A DNA stretch of 24,578 nucleotides from Chara braunii (GCA_003427395.1 BFEA01000390.1:1369447-1394024), one strand, 5' to 3'; numbered from the stretch's first letter, positions 9,167-18,570 are shown. Notes: a model not told the origin generated them from the sequence alone. Translations and numbers: made by a program.

Positions 9167-10055
9167 GCCCAAATGCTGTGAATTTCATACGCAGGGTTCA
9201 GACAGTTGTGTCGCACAAGTTGGTTGAGGGAACCTAGGACTCGAGCAAAAGAATTTCCACGGCCTTCCAGGCCTTTCTGAAAGCCAGGCCCTGGGCAGGA
9301 TTCGCAGCAACATACGAAGACAGTTGGGAGGCCCAACTAAACGAGGCCTAGTAATTGCAGCAGAGGCCCAGCCACCTGAGGCCTACCAGAAGCTTCTGGG
9401 TGCAGACCCGGCCCAGCCAAGCCGCAGGCCTGGTCAGAACTCTTCCATATAGGAAAGAGCGCGTGGCCAGGCACGACATTCGGGCACATGCAAGCTAGCG
9501 GTAGCGCTGCTGGAGCAGAGTCTCGCGGGCTGCTGCTTGTGCTAAGGCAAGGTGCTGCGCACGTGCGGTCATGTACGAGGAAGGGTGCTGCTCAGGGCAG
9601 CGCCACAACCTGGCCTCCATAGCCGACTGGGGCTTGGACGTACAGCAAGGTGCAGGGTTGTTCTTCGGGTGTATAGAGGGAAGACATGGGTGAAAGTCAA
9701 GGAAGAAAACAGGAGGAGGAGGAGGAGGAGGAGGAGGAGGATGTGAGGGCACATACCTGGTATTGGCGATGGTCTGCATTGGTCGACATCTTCAAGTACT
9801 TCATTGGCTGGTGACATAAACAGTTGCATTGTCAATTAGTAGGCAGACAGTAGCTGTGTAGGGAGTCGGCTGGGCGCCGAGCGCCAAGTAGGGAGAAGGG
9901 CCAACCCTCATTGACAATCGTTTTTCAGAGTTACGATTCTCCATTGGTGTTATATTGGTGCAATGCTGCTTTTTGGACACTGTGATACAATCTGGCTTTC
10001 AATGTGAATGTGCAAACTGGATTTTGTTATCTCGCTATTGCTCATTTTCCTTGCA
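9167..10055 (+). repeat. Outer element 5' LTR, second part
   Basis: It continues the alignment with element A's LTR from the point where 606-687 stops (TTGCA/GTCGCAC..GTTGGTTG, then AAAG.CC..GGCC, CATATAGG at 9446-9453, GTTGACATC-like and CATT..TGTAGG motifs). It ends TTCCTTGCA at 10055, exactly before a PBS. It carries a private (GGA)n run near 9709-9741. Divergence from element A's LTR is substantial, consistent with a separate subfamily. Joined length would be about 970 bp. Confidence 0.85.
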
Positions 10056-10058
10056 ATT

Positions 10059-10070
10059 TGGTATCGGAGC
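10059..10070 (+). other. Primer-binding site of the outer element
   Basis: TGGTATCGGAGC, three bases after the LTR end, the same spacing as in element A. Its presence shows that the split LTR is the 5' one. Confidence 0.9.
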
Positions 10071-10665
10071 CGATTCGAACTGCGCTTTACTGGTTCTTCG
10101 CAATAGCAATTCAGTGCTTCGCATGAGGTGTGGGGCAGTGAGAAGGCTTGGGCGTTGAACGATAGGCGGCCAAGGGTCGTGTGGGCACGCCGGGAAGGCT
10201 ATGAGGGGACATAGGGGTGTACATTGGATGATGAGAGCTCGCTGACGTGGCATTTAAGCCGAGGTGGAACTGCATTTCGCTGTTTGTTGTGCCGAGGCAG
10301 GACAGGTTATCATAAATGCGCGTCAGAATGCCGGTGAGAAATCTGAGGTTGGGGGCAGCATTACGAGGTATGTTGCTCTCTTCCTTATTTACCCTCTTCA
10401 TTACTTCTTACCGTTAAGAAGTGAGTTTTGTCTTGAGAGTCCTCTCAATGTGAGAGGCTGCAAGCGCTCAACCTTGAGAGTCGACATTCTTCCTGGGCAG
10501 CAAGCTGGTGGGAGACGGGTGAAGCCTCTGAAGGGCCCTGGACAAAGCACTCAGGTCATGGTCACCATGCCAACTTGCTGGGACTAGTACACGCAAGCTT
10601 TGCCGCCAGTCCTTGGTTCTGCTGCTGCGCAATAGAGGTCATGCTGGGCATGCCAGCCCTTTGAG

Positions 10666-10685
10666 AGACGCTTACCAGACCGTCT
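10666..10685 (+). promoter_or_regulatory. Conserved leader hairpin 1, outer element
   Basis: AGACG (10666-10670) pairs with CGTCT (10681-10685) around CTTACCAGAC. It is identical to 2375-2394 in element A. Confidence 0.45.
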
Positions 10686-10740
10686 ATAAGCATATCTGGC
10701 GGGTTCCGGTTGAACCCTGGTTGTGATCGTCATCCTGTTT

Positions 10741-10801
10741 GCGACGTTAAATAATTCCTGAGGACCTTGGGGGTTGTCCTTAAAATACCTCTTAATCAGC
10801 C
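10741..10801 (+). promoter_or_regulatory. Conserved leader block with G-run-loop hairpin, outer element
   Basis: GCGACGTTAAATAATTCCTG is followed by AGGAC (10761-10765), which pairs with GTCCT (10776-10780) around a loop with five Gs, and then by a CCTC..ATCAGCC tail. It is homologous to 2452-2510 and 12760-12819. Confidence 0.55.
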
Positions 10802-10879
10802 AGATCAAACCAGAAGTAAGGCTCGTTGCATGCAAGGGTGAGCCACGTGCAGGGGCTGGCAGGCTTAGCATAGACTTGG

Positions 10880-10884
10880 GGCAC
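10880..10884 (+). repeat. Target site duplication of element B, left copy (GGCAC)
   Basis: A perfect 5-bp match to 19441-19445, flanking the LTR termini of element B. Confidence 0.9.
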
Positions 10885-11752
10885 TGAAACGGTTTTCACC
10901 TCTTTGCAGTAGTAGATGCAGATCCCAGGGCTCGATCCCTAGACCTTGCCCTACCCGTGTACAATACCTGTGAAGACCCCGAGAGTTGAACTTGTGACCT
11001 GTGTCTTCGTAAACAGTTGGTAGGCTGTCATAGGTCCATAGGTAGCAGGGGTTCGATCTGTAGATCTGTAGAATAGAAGTCTTAGCGAGTTCCAGAAGTC
11101 TTAGCTGTAGTCCTTCTAGAAGGTCAGCAAGTGGGCAAGTGGGCAAGTGATGAGTCAAGTGGTGGACTAACTGCAGTGCGATTGCAGTATGACCTCGGTA
11201 GGTTAGCAGTGAGTCCCCATTCAGTCAGCGGTAAGGTCCAGTTAGTCCCAGTCCGGTCCAGCAAGTACCACGAGGGACTGTGAGCACCATGGGCTGATGG
11301 AAAAGGGCAGACCAACGAGTTTCAAAAGTATAAATCAAGAGGCAGCGCCCAGCCATGAAATTCATTCCTGCGTGAGCCATGCGGAAGCGCTGCCACAAGC
11401 GACTCGGGCAAGGAGGTCTCCAGTGAGCCCGAAGCTGAAGTGGGCAAGAGAGAAGGAGCGTAGCATAGCGATAGGGTAGTTGCGGCCATAGCCGCCATAG
11501 CTAGAGTTAGTGTGGTGTGTGTGTGTGCGTGTGTGTGTGTATTGTGTGAGTGCAGAGTATCACGTGTGGGATATCCAGGGTGATCCGCTCTATGCGAACA
11601 AAGAGTTGTTTGGGCGCTAGTCGCCATAGCCATTGAAAGCGAAGTCTTATATGAGTTGCCATATCTCTGAGTTCTGTGTGGGCACTTGTCGCCAGTTTGC
11701 TGTGCGCCTGTTTGCATGCATGTGAGTGTGAAAGAAAACGAGTCTAATTGCA
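10885..11752 (+). repeat. Element B 5' LTR
   Basis: It starts TGAAACGG and ends ATTGCA. A good TATA box, TATAAAT, lies at 11329-11335. The first 190 bp contain two tRNA-like stretches with B-box-like motifs (GGTTCGATCTG at 11050-11060 on the plus strand, and GGATCGAGCCC read on the minus strand near 10926-10936). A (GT)n run near 11512-11540 explains most of the length difference from the 3' copy. Confidence 0.95.
11329..11335 (+). promoter_or_regulatory. TATA box in element B 5' LTR
   Basis: TATAAAT in the context AAGTATAAATCAAG, conserved at 19029-19035 in the 3' LTR. Position about 445 bp into the LTR suits a U3/R promoter. The transcription start is not visible. Confidence 0.65.
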
Positions 11753-11753
11753 T

Positions 11754-11765
11754 TGGTATCGGAGC
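11754..11765 (+). other. Primer-binding site of element B
   Basis: TGGTATCGGAGC, one base after the LTR end. Same variant as in the other two elements even though the LTR is unrelated. Confidence 0.92.
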
Positions 11766-11990
11766 TGGTACCCGCTATTCCACGCGTTGAGTTGTGTCGC
11801 AGGAGTGATGCACCATAGCAGAGGTGAGCGAGAGTCATAGTCCGCCATAGCGGACCTGAAGGTTGGAGAAGCCGCCGCGCACCTGCAGAGAAGGCCACGA
11901 CGAAGAAGAGAGAGAGAGAGAGAGAGAGGGAAAGGTTGAGCGATACAAGATTGGGTTACTACGTACCTGCTGCGCTGGAGATACCACTAC

Positions 11991-11993
<3 letters not shown>

Positions 11994-12041
<48 letters not shown>
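11994..12041. repeat. (GA)n microsatellite in element B leader
   Basis: Uninterrupted GA dinucleotide run of 24 units. A shorter run is at 11907-11928. Confidence 0.95.
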
Positions 12042-12044
<3 letters not shown>

Positions 12045-12346
12045 GCGATACAAGTTTGGTTGTCACGAACATGTGAAGTTGCTGTGAAGACCCACGAAGA
12101 AGAAAATTGCGGCCATAGCCGCGAAGCTTGATCACGGAGTGACGAAGGAGGGTGAGAAAGGACAGAGAGGAAGAGACCGAGCAAAGTGAGGGAAGCCATA
12201 GTCGAGAGGTGAAGAGAGAGCCGATTAAAAAAAAAAAAAAAAGAGAAGAAGAAGACAGACGGGGTGTAAGGAGGCGAGGAAAGTGAAGAAAAGAGGAAGG
12301 TTGGTGAGGGAAAGAGATGCCGACTGCCATAGCCGACCGGGGACAG

Positions 12347-12418
12347 TTGACCAAGCGTTGACCGGAGGTGATCGGGGGTTGACCACAACGTTGACCGGCC
12401 TTGACCAAGAGTTTGACC
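12347..12418 (+). promoter_or_regulatory. Cluster of six TTGACC hexamers (W-box-like)
   Basis: Six TTGACC copies occur in 72 bp, all in the same orientation, with variable spacers (AAGCG, GGAGG.., ACAACG, GGCC, AAGAGT). TTGAC(C/T) is the known W-box core bound by WRKY factors in plants. It could equally be a decayed minisatellite. Regulatory function is inference. Confidence 0.35.
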
Positions 12419-12759
12419 AAGATGGAGCCGGTATAATCTCGCCAAGCCTTCAACCTATCCCTCGCCCTATGGATGCGCACACACCCTGTGGTACTTACTG
12501 TCCAATCTGTCTGTCTCTTCTTTCTGCATCTAGTCTCTTCTGTCTAGGTGATAGTACTCTGTGGATGGAGGATAGGGCCTTGTTGACCCAACCCACACGG
12601 GCTGAGTAGGGCCAAAAATTGTGTCTGACGACTCGGCTGTCCCGGAGGCCTAACCTCCCAAGAACCGGTACTGACCGGCGGGCTGCTCGGTGTGGCACGG
12701 TAGGCCCAAAATCCGAGCTGTGGGCTACCAAGAGACCTGCTGATTGCGTCGTCCTATCT

Positions 12760-12819
12760 GTGACATTAAATACATCCTGAGGAGTTTCGGGGGATCTCCT
12801 TAAATGCCTCCTGATCAGC
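12760..12819 (+). promoter_or_regulatory. Conserved leader block with G-run-loop hairpin, element B
   Basis: GTGACATTAAATACATCCTG is followed by AGGAG (12780-12784), which pairs with CTCCT (12796-12800) around TTTCGGGGGAT, then CCTCCTGATCAGC. It is the only leader segment of element B that I could align with the A and O leaders. Confidence 0.55.
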
Positions 12820-12990
12820 AACAGGTCTAGTAGTGACAGCCATAGTGTAGGTCTAGGTTAGAGACCTTAGTTGACAGGATCCTTGTCCGGATTCTGTGAG
12901 TCTTAGATTGAGTCAATAGGTTTGTCAGTCAGGGGTTAGCGTCTAAGTGGTGAGGTTTGGAACCGTTGGCTCGGTTGTGCACTTATCACC

Positions 12991-14985
12991 ATGGTTGACC
13001 TTCGTAGTGGGAAGAGCACTAGCCCCTATACCCAGGAACAGCAAGAGAAGATGGCCGCCTTAGTAAAAGACTAAGGAGAGGAAAGAGCTCCTGAAACATT
13101 GAAGTTAAAAGCGATTGCAGAGGAGCAGGCGGCGAAGATGAAGGAATTGGAGGAGACGGAGAAGAAGAAGAAGGCTGCTGAAGAGGAAGCGGCAGCAGAA
13201 GCAGAAGAAGAGAGGAAACGCAGGGAAGAGAAAGGAGAGAGTACTGGCATGGCGAATGAGGACGCCACAATGGAGAAGAAAATCAGCGAGTGGGTTGCTA
13301 ATTTATCTTTGGGAGAAGATGAGGAGGCAGAGTTTTGTGTGCCCCAAGACGAGAGGGATGCGTTAGCCAGTGAGCTAGCAGCGATTAAGGACCCCCTGGA
13401 GAGGCAAGAAATAGAGGAGGAGGAGAAGTTGGAATGGAAGTTGAGGATGAAGAGAGAGAAGAAGAGAAAGAGGGAGGAGGTTAACAGATTGACCGCAGAA
13501 GTGGCGAAAGTGAGGGATCGCAGACAGGAGGTACAAGCGCAGACACACATGTCTGCCAAAATGGATAAGATGTTGGGGTATTTAAAAGTGTTGAGTGCAG
13601 CTTGGATGGAGGAGCGCCAGGCTAGTTGGAGTCGAGATGTAGCCCTGAGTGCCATGAGGTCAGGTTTTCGAGACTGTCCTCGCGACATAGTCACCTATTT
13701 GGAGGAGAAGTCCGATGATTGAGGGACAATGTGGGGAAGTTCTGCGAAGGCGCCATAGAGGGTGCCAAAGCAGTAGCCGTTGTTGAGAGTGAGGCCAAGC
13801 ATCGTAATGAGCCCGTAAAGCTCAAGTATCCAGATGCATATGGGCGAAAGAAGGAGGAGAACTTTGATAACTGGGAGGTTAGTGTTAATAGTTACGTGTA
13901 CTTACAACACATCCTGACTGAGGAGCAAGTCCTCGTCACCTTCCAGGCCCTTAAAGATGAAGCGGCCAGTTTTGCCAGATCACTTGCGCGCGCAGTCAAT
14001 TGTGAAAATAACCTGGTTGCATATTCCAAAGTCACCCCCCTTCCTCAATTCTTCAAACTCCTCAGGGAGAAATTCGTTGACCCAATGAGAGGCGTTAGAG
14101 CCTCTTACAAGCTAAAGACCACCCACTCACGACAGTGGACAAGTGCAAGAGCACTCCATGGCGTCATGGACGACTTGGTAGCCGTCCCAAACCATGGAGT
14201 CACTGAGACCCAATTGGTCCAGTTATTTTATCGTGCCATGCTAGAGCCCCTGCGTGGGCACTTCTTTGACAAGTCTCAACAGGTCGGCATCACGTATGAT
14301 GTGTTGAGCAGAGAAGTCATCTTGTTCGAGTCAAAGTCCATGCCAGTGTCCACTTTAGGGCACAAGGACCTAGATAAGGGGAAGAAGTGGAAAGGTTGTA
14401 CCATCTCAGGCCAAGTGATGGCCAAGGATCATATGATCCTAACTTTAGAAGAAGGTGGTACAAACGAGGTCCCATATTGCCAGATCGAGTGGGGTCTCGA
14501 GGAAGAGGACAGCAGTGTAGGGCAAGGGAGATCCTATGCGGCTATCGCGGCTGGAGGGAGACCTCAAGGTGGAGGAGGAGGCCAGGGCCAAAGGGGCCAG
14601 GCCATGGGAGGCCGAGGACTGGGCGCACAGGGGGTTGGCGGACAAGGGAACCGCCAAGTGGGAGGTAGGGGTCAAGGTCCCTCGCCAAATCGTCAGGGTT
14701 CTTGTCGGTCCCCACCACGACGAGGTGGAAGGCCACCTCAAGGAGGATGGCGCCCAGGCTTGCCACAAGGCAGGCCCTGGGAAGATTTGGGCTTGGACCA
14801 GCGAATATGGCAGGAACGCGTAGGCTTGGGTAAGTGCGTGTTTTGTGGTGACCCGGCCCACGTTATCAAATTGTCCTAAGTACAGAGAGGCCCAATGGGC
14901 TACTCAACAGTCAAAAGGCAGCCGACAGCAAGGGTCGCAACTGCCCCTACTTCAAGGCCATGTGGGGAAGCGAGCATGCGCATAA
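12991..14985 (+). pseudogene. gag: Element B gag, broken
   Basis: It starts at ATG 12991 (MVDLRSGKSTSPYT). An in-frame TAA at 13072-13074 separates the first 27 codons from the long stretch 13075-13722. That stretch is Lys/Glu-rich and predicted coiled coil (13100-13500). A -1-type shift near 13715 leads into 13719-14879. This contains the Gag core (FDNWEVSVNSYVYLQHI, ARSLARAVN, HGVTETQLVQLFYRAM) and a Gly/Arg/Gln-rich RNA-binding region at about 14560-14760. A CCHC knuckle starts at 14835 (CVFCGDPAH). A small indel just before its last Cys, near 14872, ends this frame at a TAA, and the knuckle end and a basic tail continue in frame 1 to TAA 14983-14985. The N-terminus is unlike those of A and O. 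Confidence 0.88.
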
Positions 14986-15181
14986 AGGAAACTCCCAAAC
15001 CACATGAGCCTACGGCAGAGGTTGCAGGCCCGTGCCTAGCTAGCTGTCCAGAGATTGCCTGTGTTAGCGTCTCCCTCGGCACGTCCCTCACAGGCGTGGC
15101 AAAAGAGTTGAAGGAGAGGATGCCAGCCTGGGTCAAAATGAAGAAGGAGAGTAAGGGACAACTAAAGTGTTTAGAAGCAGA
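14986..15181 (+). pseudogene. Element B gag-pol junction region
   Basis: An open frame (14895-15185) overlaps the gag tail in the -1 register and reads PKPHEPTAEVAGPCLASCPE and a Lys-rich end. It lies directly before the protease but in another frame. It may be the spacer between Gag and protease. I recognise no domain and no canonical slippery heptamer. Confidence 0.4.
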
Positions 15182-15760
15182 GTAGGGGCCCTTATAGATT
15201 CAGGGGCGACCCGTAGTTATATTAGCAGTAGAGCGCTGAAGAAGCTAAGGCTAGGATTAAAAGTCCAAAAGTTAGCAGACCCCATAGTCAGTGTCCTCGT
15301 AGACAACCGCACTATGCGAGTTGAGTAGGGAGTCCAGGCGTACTTTCGCCTAGAGAAGGACGGGAATGTGGAAAAAGTTCTCCATTCCCTGACTCTCCTC
15401 GTTCAGGATGACCTTCCTTTCGACATAGTGTTAGGAATGGATTGGGGAGAGGCAGCAGGGGCCACACTCCATTTGAGAGAGCATGAGTATACGCTCCCTA
15501 GTCCGTCAAGCGATGTTAAGACCGCCCGCGTGTTCCATGTGTCAGGTGTAGACAACACCTTGGCACATTGCTGTCTCAGTGCTCCCGCGTTCGCGCGACT
15601 AGTGAAAAAGGAGCAGTTAGAGGACCAGGTCTTTGTAGTGTACGTTAGACCTGTCATTGAGCCTAAGGAAGAGGTGAGTTCCACAGATCCAACCATAGCC
15701 AAGTTGCTTGAAGAGTTTAAAGACTTAACTGAGTCGTCGACAGGAAAAGTGCCACGACCC
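15182..15760 (+). pseudogene. pol: Element B pol, protease
   Basis: Retropepsin-like aspartic protease. Frame 2 carries VGALIDSGATRSYISSRAL with the active-site D-S-G codons at 15197-15205, then [14 protein letters not shown] around 15415-15450, the conserved end of the fold. A TAG at 15326-15328 interrupts it. After the protease a linker leads to RT without a frame change. This is the only copy in the window with a standard DSG active site. Confidence 0.9.
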
Positions 15761-16549
15761 ATCCAACACATGATAGAGATAGAGCCTGGCAGAAAAACTC
15801 CTAAGGGAGCAGTCTACCGGATGTCCCCTAGAGAGTTAGAGGAGCTACGCAAGCAGTTAGACGAGCTCCTTGAGAAAAGTTGGATCAAGCCCACTTCGTC
15901 TCCTTTTGGAGCACCAGTTTTGTTCGTTCCCAAGAAGGAAGGAGAGTTGCGTATGTGTATAGACTATAGGGGTTTGAATGCGATTACTGTGAAGAATGCT
16001 GAGACGCTGCCCAGGATAAACGATCTTCTAGATCGGGTGCAGGGTTGTAATTATTTCTCTAAGATAGACCTGAAGTCCAGATACCATCAGATAGAGGTCC
16101 GTCCTGATGACCTGTACAAGACTGCGTTCCGGACTAGATGCGCACTATGAGTTTATAGTAATGCCCTTTGGACTAACCAACGCGCCAGCTACATTTCAGC
16201 GTTGTAACGCTCTGTTTAGACCGTGGTTAGATAGATTTGTGGTAGTTTACCTAGATGACATCTTGGTTTTCAGCACGACCCTCCAAGAGCATCAGGGTCA
16301 TTTGAGGCAGGTCTTGGAGAAGCTATGAGAGGCTAACTTCAAGATCAACGCAAAGAAGTGCGAGTGGGCCAAGACATAAGTCCTGTACTTGGGACACGTA
16401 TTAGACGGAGATGGCATCAAGCCTAAGGACAGTAAGATAGCGGCAATTAGAAAGTGACCAACGCCCCGCACGTTGATAGAGTTGCGGTCGTTTCTAGGCC
16501 TAGCTACCTACTACAGGAAATTCGTGAGGAACTTCTCCACTAAACTCCC
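15761..16549 (+). pseudogene. pol: Element B pol, reverse transcriptase
   Basis: Fingers ([20 protein letters not shown]), the motif A aspartate in [12 protein letters not shown] (16067-16069), [12 protein letters not shown], and YLDD at 16248-16259. A shift of frame near 16133-16142, just after the FRTR motif, splits the domain. The second frame then has TGA 16326-16328, TAA 16377-16379 and TGA 16455-16457 within the thumb/connection ([15 protein letters not shown]). Another shift near 16545 follows. The TGA at 16326 aligns with a CGA in element A, and that at 16455 with a TGG, so both look like C/G to T/A transitions. Confidence 0.92.
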
Positions 16550-17011
16550 TTGCGCAGGTTGCTAAAGAAAGAAGCAATTTGGCAGTGGGACAAGGATTGT
16601 ACGTCTGCGCTAAAGAAGTTAAAGCGCGTGTTGATAGAGTACCCTATCCTCAAAGTAGCTGATCCGTCTTTGCCATTTGTCGTCACCACGGACGCGAGTC
16701 AGTATGGTATAGGCGCCGTGTTACAGCAGGACGACGGCAATGGCTACAGACCCGTAAAGTTCATGTTAGCGAGGATGCCCTCAGAGAAGGTTGCTACCTC
16801 GACGTATGAGAGGGAACTCTATGCTCTCAGGCAGGCTCTAGAGCACTGGAAGCATTACCTGCTTGGGAGGCACTTCAAAGTATACTCGGACCATGAAACT
16901 CTTAGATGGTTAAAGACCCAGGCCAAAATGACACCTAAGCTGACTAGGTGGGCCGCAGAGATAGACCAATATGACTTTGAGCTCAAACCAGTTAAGGGCA
17001 AGTACATGTAA
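16550..17011 (+). pseudogene. pol: Element B pol, RNase H
   Basis: RNase H with the catalytic positions visible: VTTDASQYGIGAV (Asp), STYERELYALRQAL (Glu), and VYSDHETLRWL (Asp). The frame is lost near 17005, before the DALS segment, by a small indel. Compared with element A the first Asp is intact. Confidence 0.92.
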
Positions 17012-18042
17012 TTCCGGATGCTCTGAGTAGGAGATCAGACTATCTGGATATAGGGAGAGACCTGCAAGAGAAAGTTAGACAGGCATATGCGCAGGACCCT
17101 ATTTATAGTGACCTCCTCAAGAGAGTCAAGGAGGCCCCAGAGACAAAGCCAGATTACCGCACTACAGAGGGTATACTATTCGAGAAGACTAATGTATTTG
17201 ACCGCTTGTGCGTTCTCAATAGTGAGGAGATCCGTATTCTGATCCTAGGGGAATGCCATGACATAGAGGGACATTTCGGTTGGCAAAAGACTTTAGCCAA
17301 TCTGATGCGCGCGTATACCTGGCCAGGAATGAAAGCTGACTGCATAGAGTATGTTTGCAGTTGCAAAGTTTGCCAGCGAAACAAGGCCACTACACGTGCC
17401 CCTCTAGGTCTTCTCAGACCCTTGCATATCCCAGACCAGCCCGGAGACCCAGTCTCCATTGACTTTATGGATGCCGGTGTCAAGAGTAGGGACGGCCAGA
17501 GCCAAGTCATGGTTGTAGTTAACCGATGTAGCAAGTATGTTGTCTTCGTTCCTTTGCCTACAGAGGCACGTACAAAGTTGCTAATTCAAAAGTTTTTTGA
17601 TTTTTGGGATAGTGAGAATGGATTTCCATTGTCAATAGTTAGCGATAGAGATAGTCGTTGCACCAGCCAGAACTAGCAAGAACTCATGGGAGTTTACGGA
17701 TCTAAGTTGTTAATGTCGTCTGGCCGCCACCTAGAGACCAATGGTCAGACGAAGCAAATGAACAAGATCCTACAACAAATTCTACGCATGTATATTACAC
17801 CAGACCAGATTAACTGGGATGAGATGTTACCTTAGGTAGCTAGTGCATACAATAACAGCGTGCATCTGTCCACCTGTCGCACTCCCAATGAGCTGCACAA
17901 ATCCTTTATCCCGTGTAGACCGTTTGAAGGACTGGACCGGGATCAGATTCACAGGGTACCACCCCGTACCAGGGAGTTTGCGATACAGCACAAGAAAGAT
18001 CTACAGTTGTTGAAAACCTCAGGAAGGCCCAGCACAGGATGA
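17008..18042 (+). pseudogene. pol: Element B pol, integrase
   Basis: Frame 1. It starts with PDALSRRSDYLD, then the HHCC zinc finger (ECHDIEGHFG, CKVC; 17250-17370). The catalytic core follows, with Asp in SIDFMD (17461-17463) and Asp in SDRD (17644-17646). The third catalytic residue, expected in the TNGQTE motif, is Lys (AAG at 17752-17754). TAG codons at 17674-17676 (aligned with Trp TGG in element A) and 17833-17835 interrupt it, and a frameshift near 18003 ends the frame. It would have been inactive even without the stops. Confidence 0.9.
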
Positions 18043-18545
18043 TAGAACAGGCAAACAAGCACCGTCGCCCGTCTAAGTTCCAAGTAGGCGACCTAGTCTA
18101 GGTCAAGTCTGAAGAATTTCCACCTGAGGAAAACATCTCGCAGAAGTTACTGCCTGCCTATAGAGGACCGTGGCCGGTTCTAGAAGTCAAGGGCGAAGAG
18201 GATGGACCGTCCTACACTATAGAGATTCCAGCACACCTCCACACCTACCCTGTATTCCATGCCTCAAAGTTGTTGTCGTGTGTCACAAGTCAACAGTTCC
18301 CTTCAAGAAGATCCATGATCCCTCCGAATATGGATGGAAGATGTGACATTGACAGCATTGTAGATGAAGATGTGTTCAGGACAGGAGGTAGAGGTCGTCC
18401 CCAAAAATAGTACAAGGTCCGGTTTGCTTATCAGGAACCTGAAGACGCCCGCTGGTTTACTAAAACAAAACTTCTAGAAACAGCTCCCGACATAGTCAGA
18501 GCCTATGAGCGTGATAAGAAGAGTAAAGGTCCTGCCTTGGACTGA
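18003..18545 (+). pseudogene. pol: Element B pol, integrase C-terminus and chromodomain-like tail
   Basis: Frame 0 carries a basic helix-like stretch (ENLRKAQHRMIEQANKHRRP), then KLLPAYRGPWPVLEVKGEED and HLHTYPVFHASKL (GPY/F-type module). The tail has IDSIVDEDVF, GRGRPQ, YKVRFAYQEPEDARWFTKTKLLETAP and VRAYERDK. It parallels the element A tail position by position, which supports a conserved terminal domain. TAG codons at 18099-18101 and 18408-18410 interrupt it. It ends at TGA 18543-18545. Confidence 0.85.
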
Positions 18546-18570
18546 AATGTTCTCGGAGGACCTCGAATTT

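Larger units (their letters stand above)
10071..10884 (+). other. Outer element leader, first part
   Basis: Untranslated leader that aligns over most of 10330-10884 with element A's 2035-2590. Examples are AGAAATCTGNGGTTGGGGGC, CTTGAGAGTCCTCT and AAGGGCCCTGG. It is interrupted at 10884 by element B, exactly within GGGGCAC|AGGGG. No credible gene is seen. Confidence 0.75.
11766..12990 (+). other. Element B untranslated leader
   Basis: About 1.2 kb with simple repeats (GA runs at 11907-11928 and 11994-12041, poly-A at 12227-12242), repeated CCATAGC motifs, a cluster of TTGACC hexamers and the conserved G-run hairpin block. Apparent long ORFs on the minus strand (Leu/Ser runs) are translations of the GA repeats and are not genes. 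Confidence 0.7.

Noticed and set aside
11835-12480. Long minus-strand ORFs with Leu/Ser runs
   Set aside because: They translate GA microsatellites and poly-purine tracts; composition artefacts.
13071-13694. Minus-strand 207-residue Ser-rich ORF
   Set aside because: It is the antisense shadow of element B gag, which has Gag core motifs and family homology downstream.
14895-14985. Possible -1 frameshift site at element B gag-pol overlap
   Set aside because: The frames are offset by -1, but I found no canonical X XXY YYZ heptamer in register, and a nearby indel makes the original frames uncertain.
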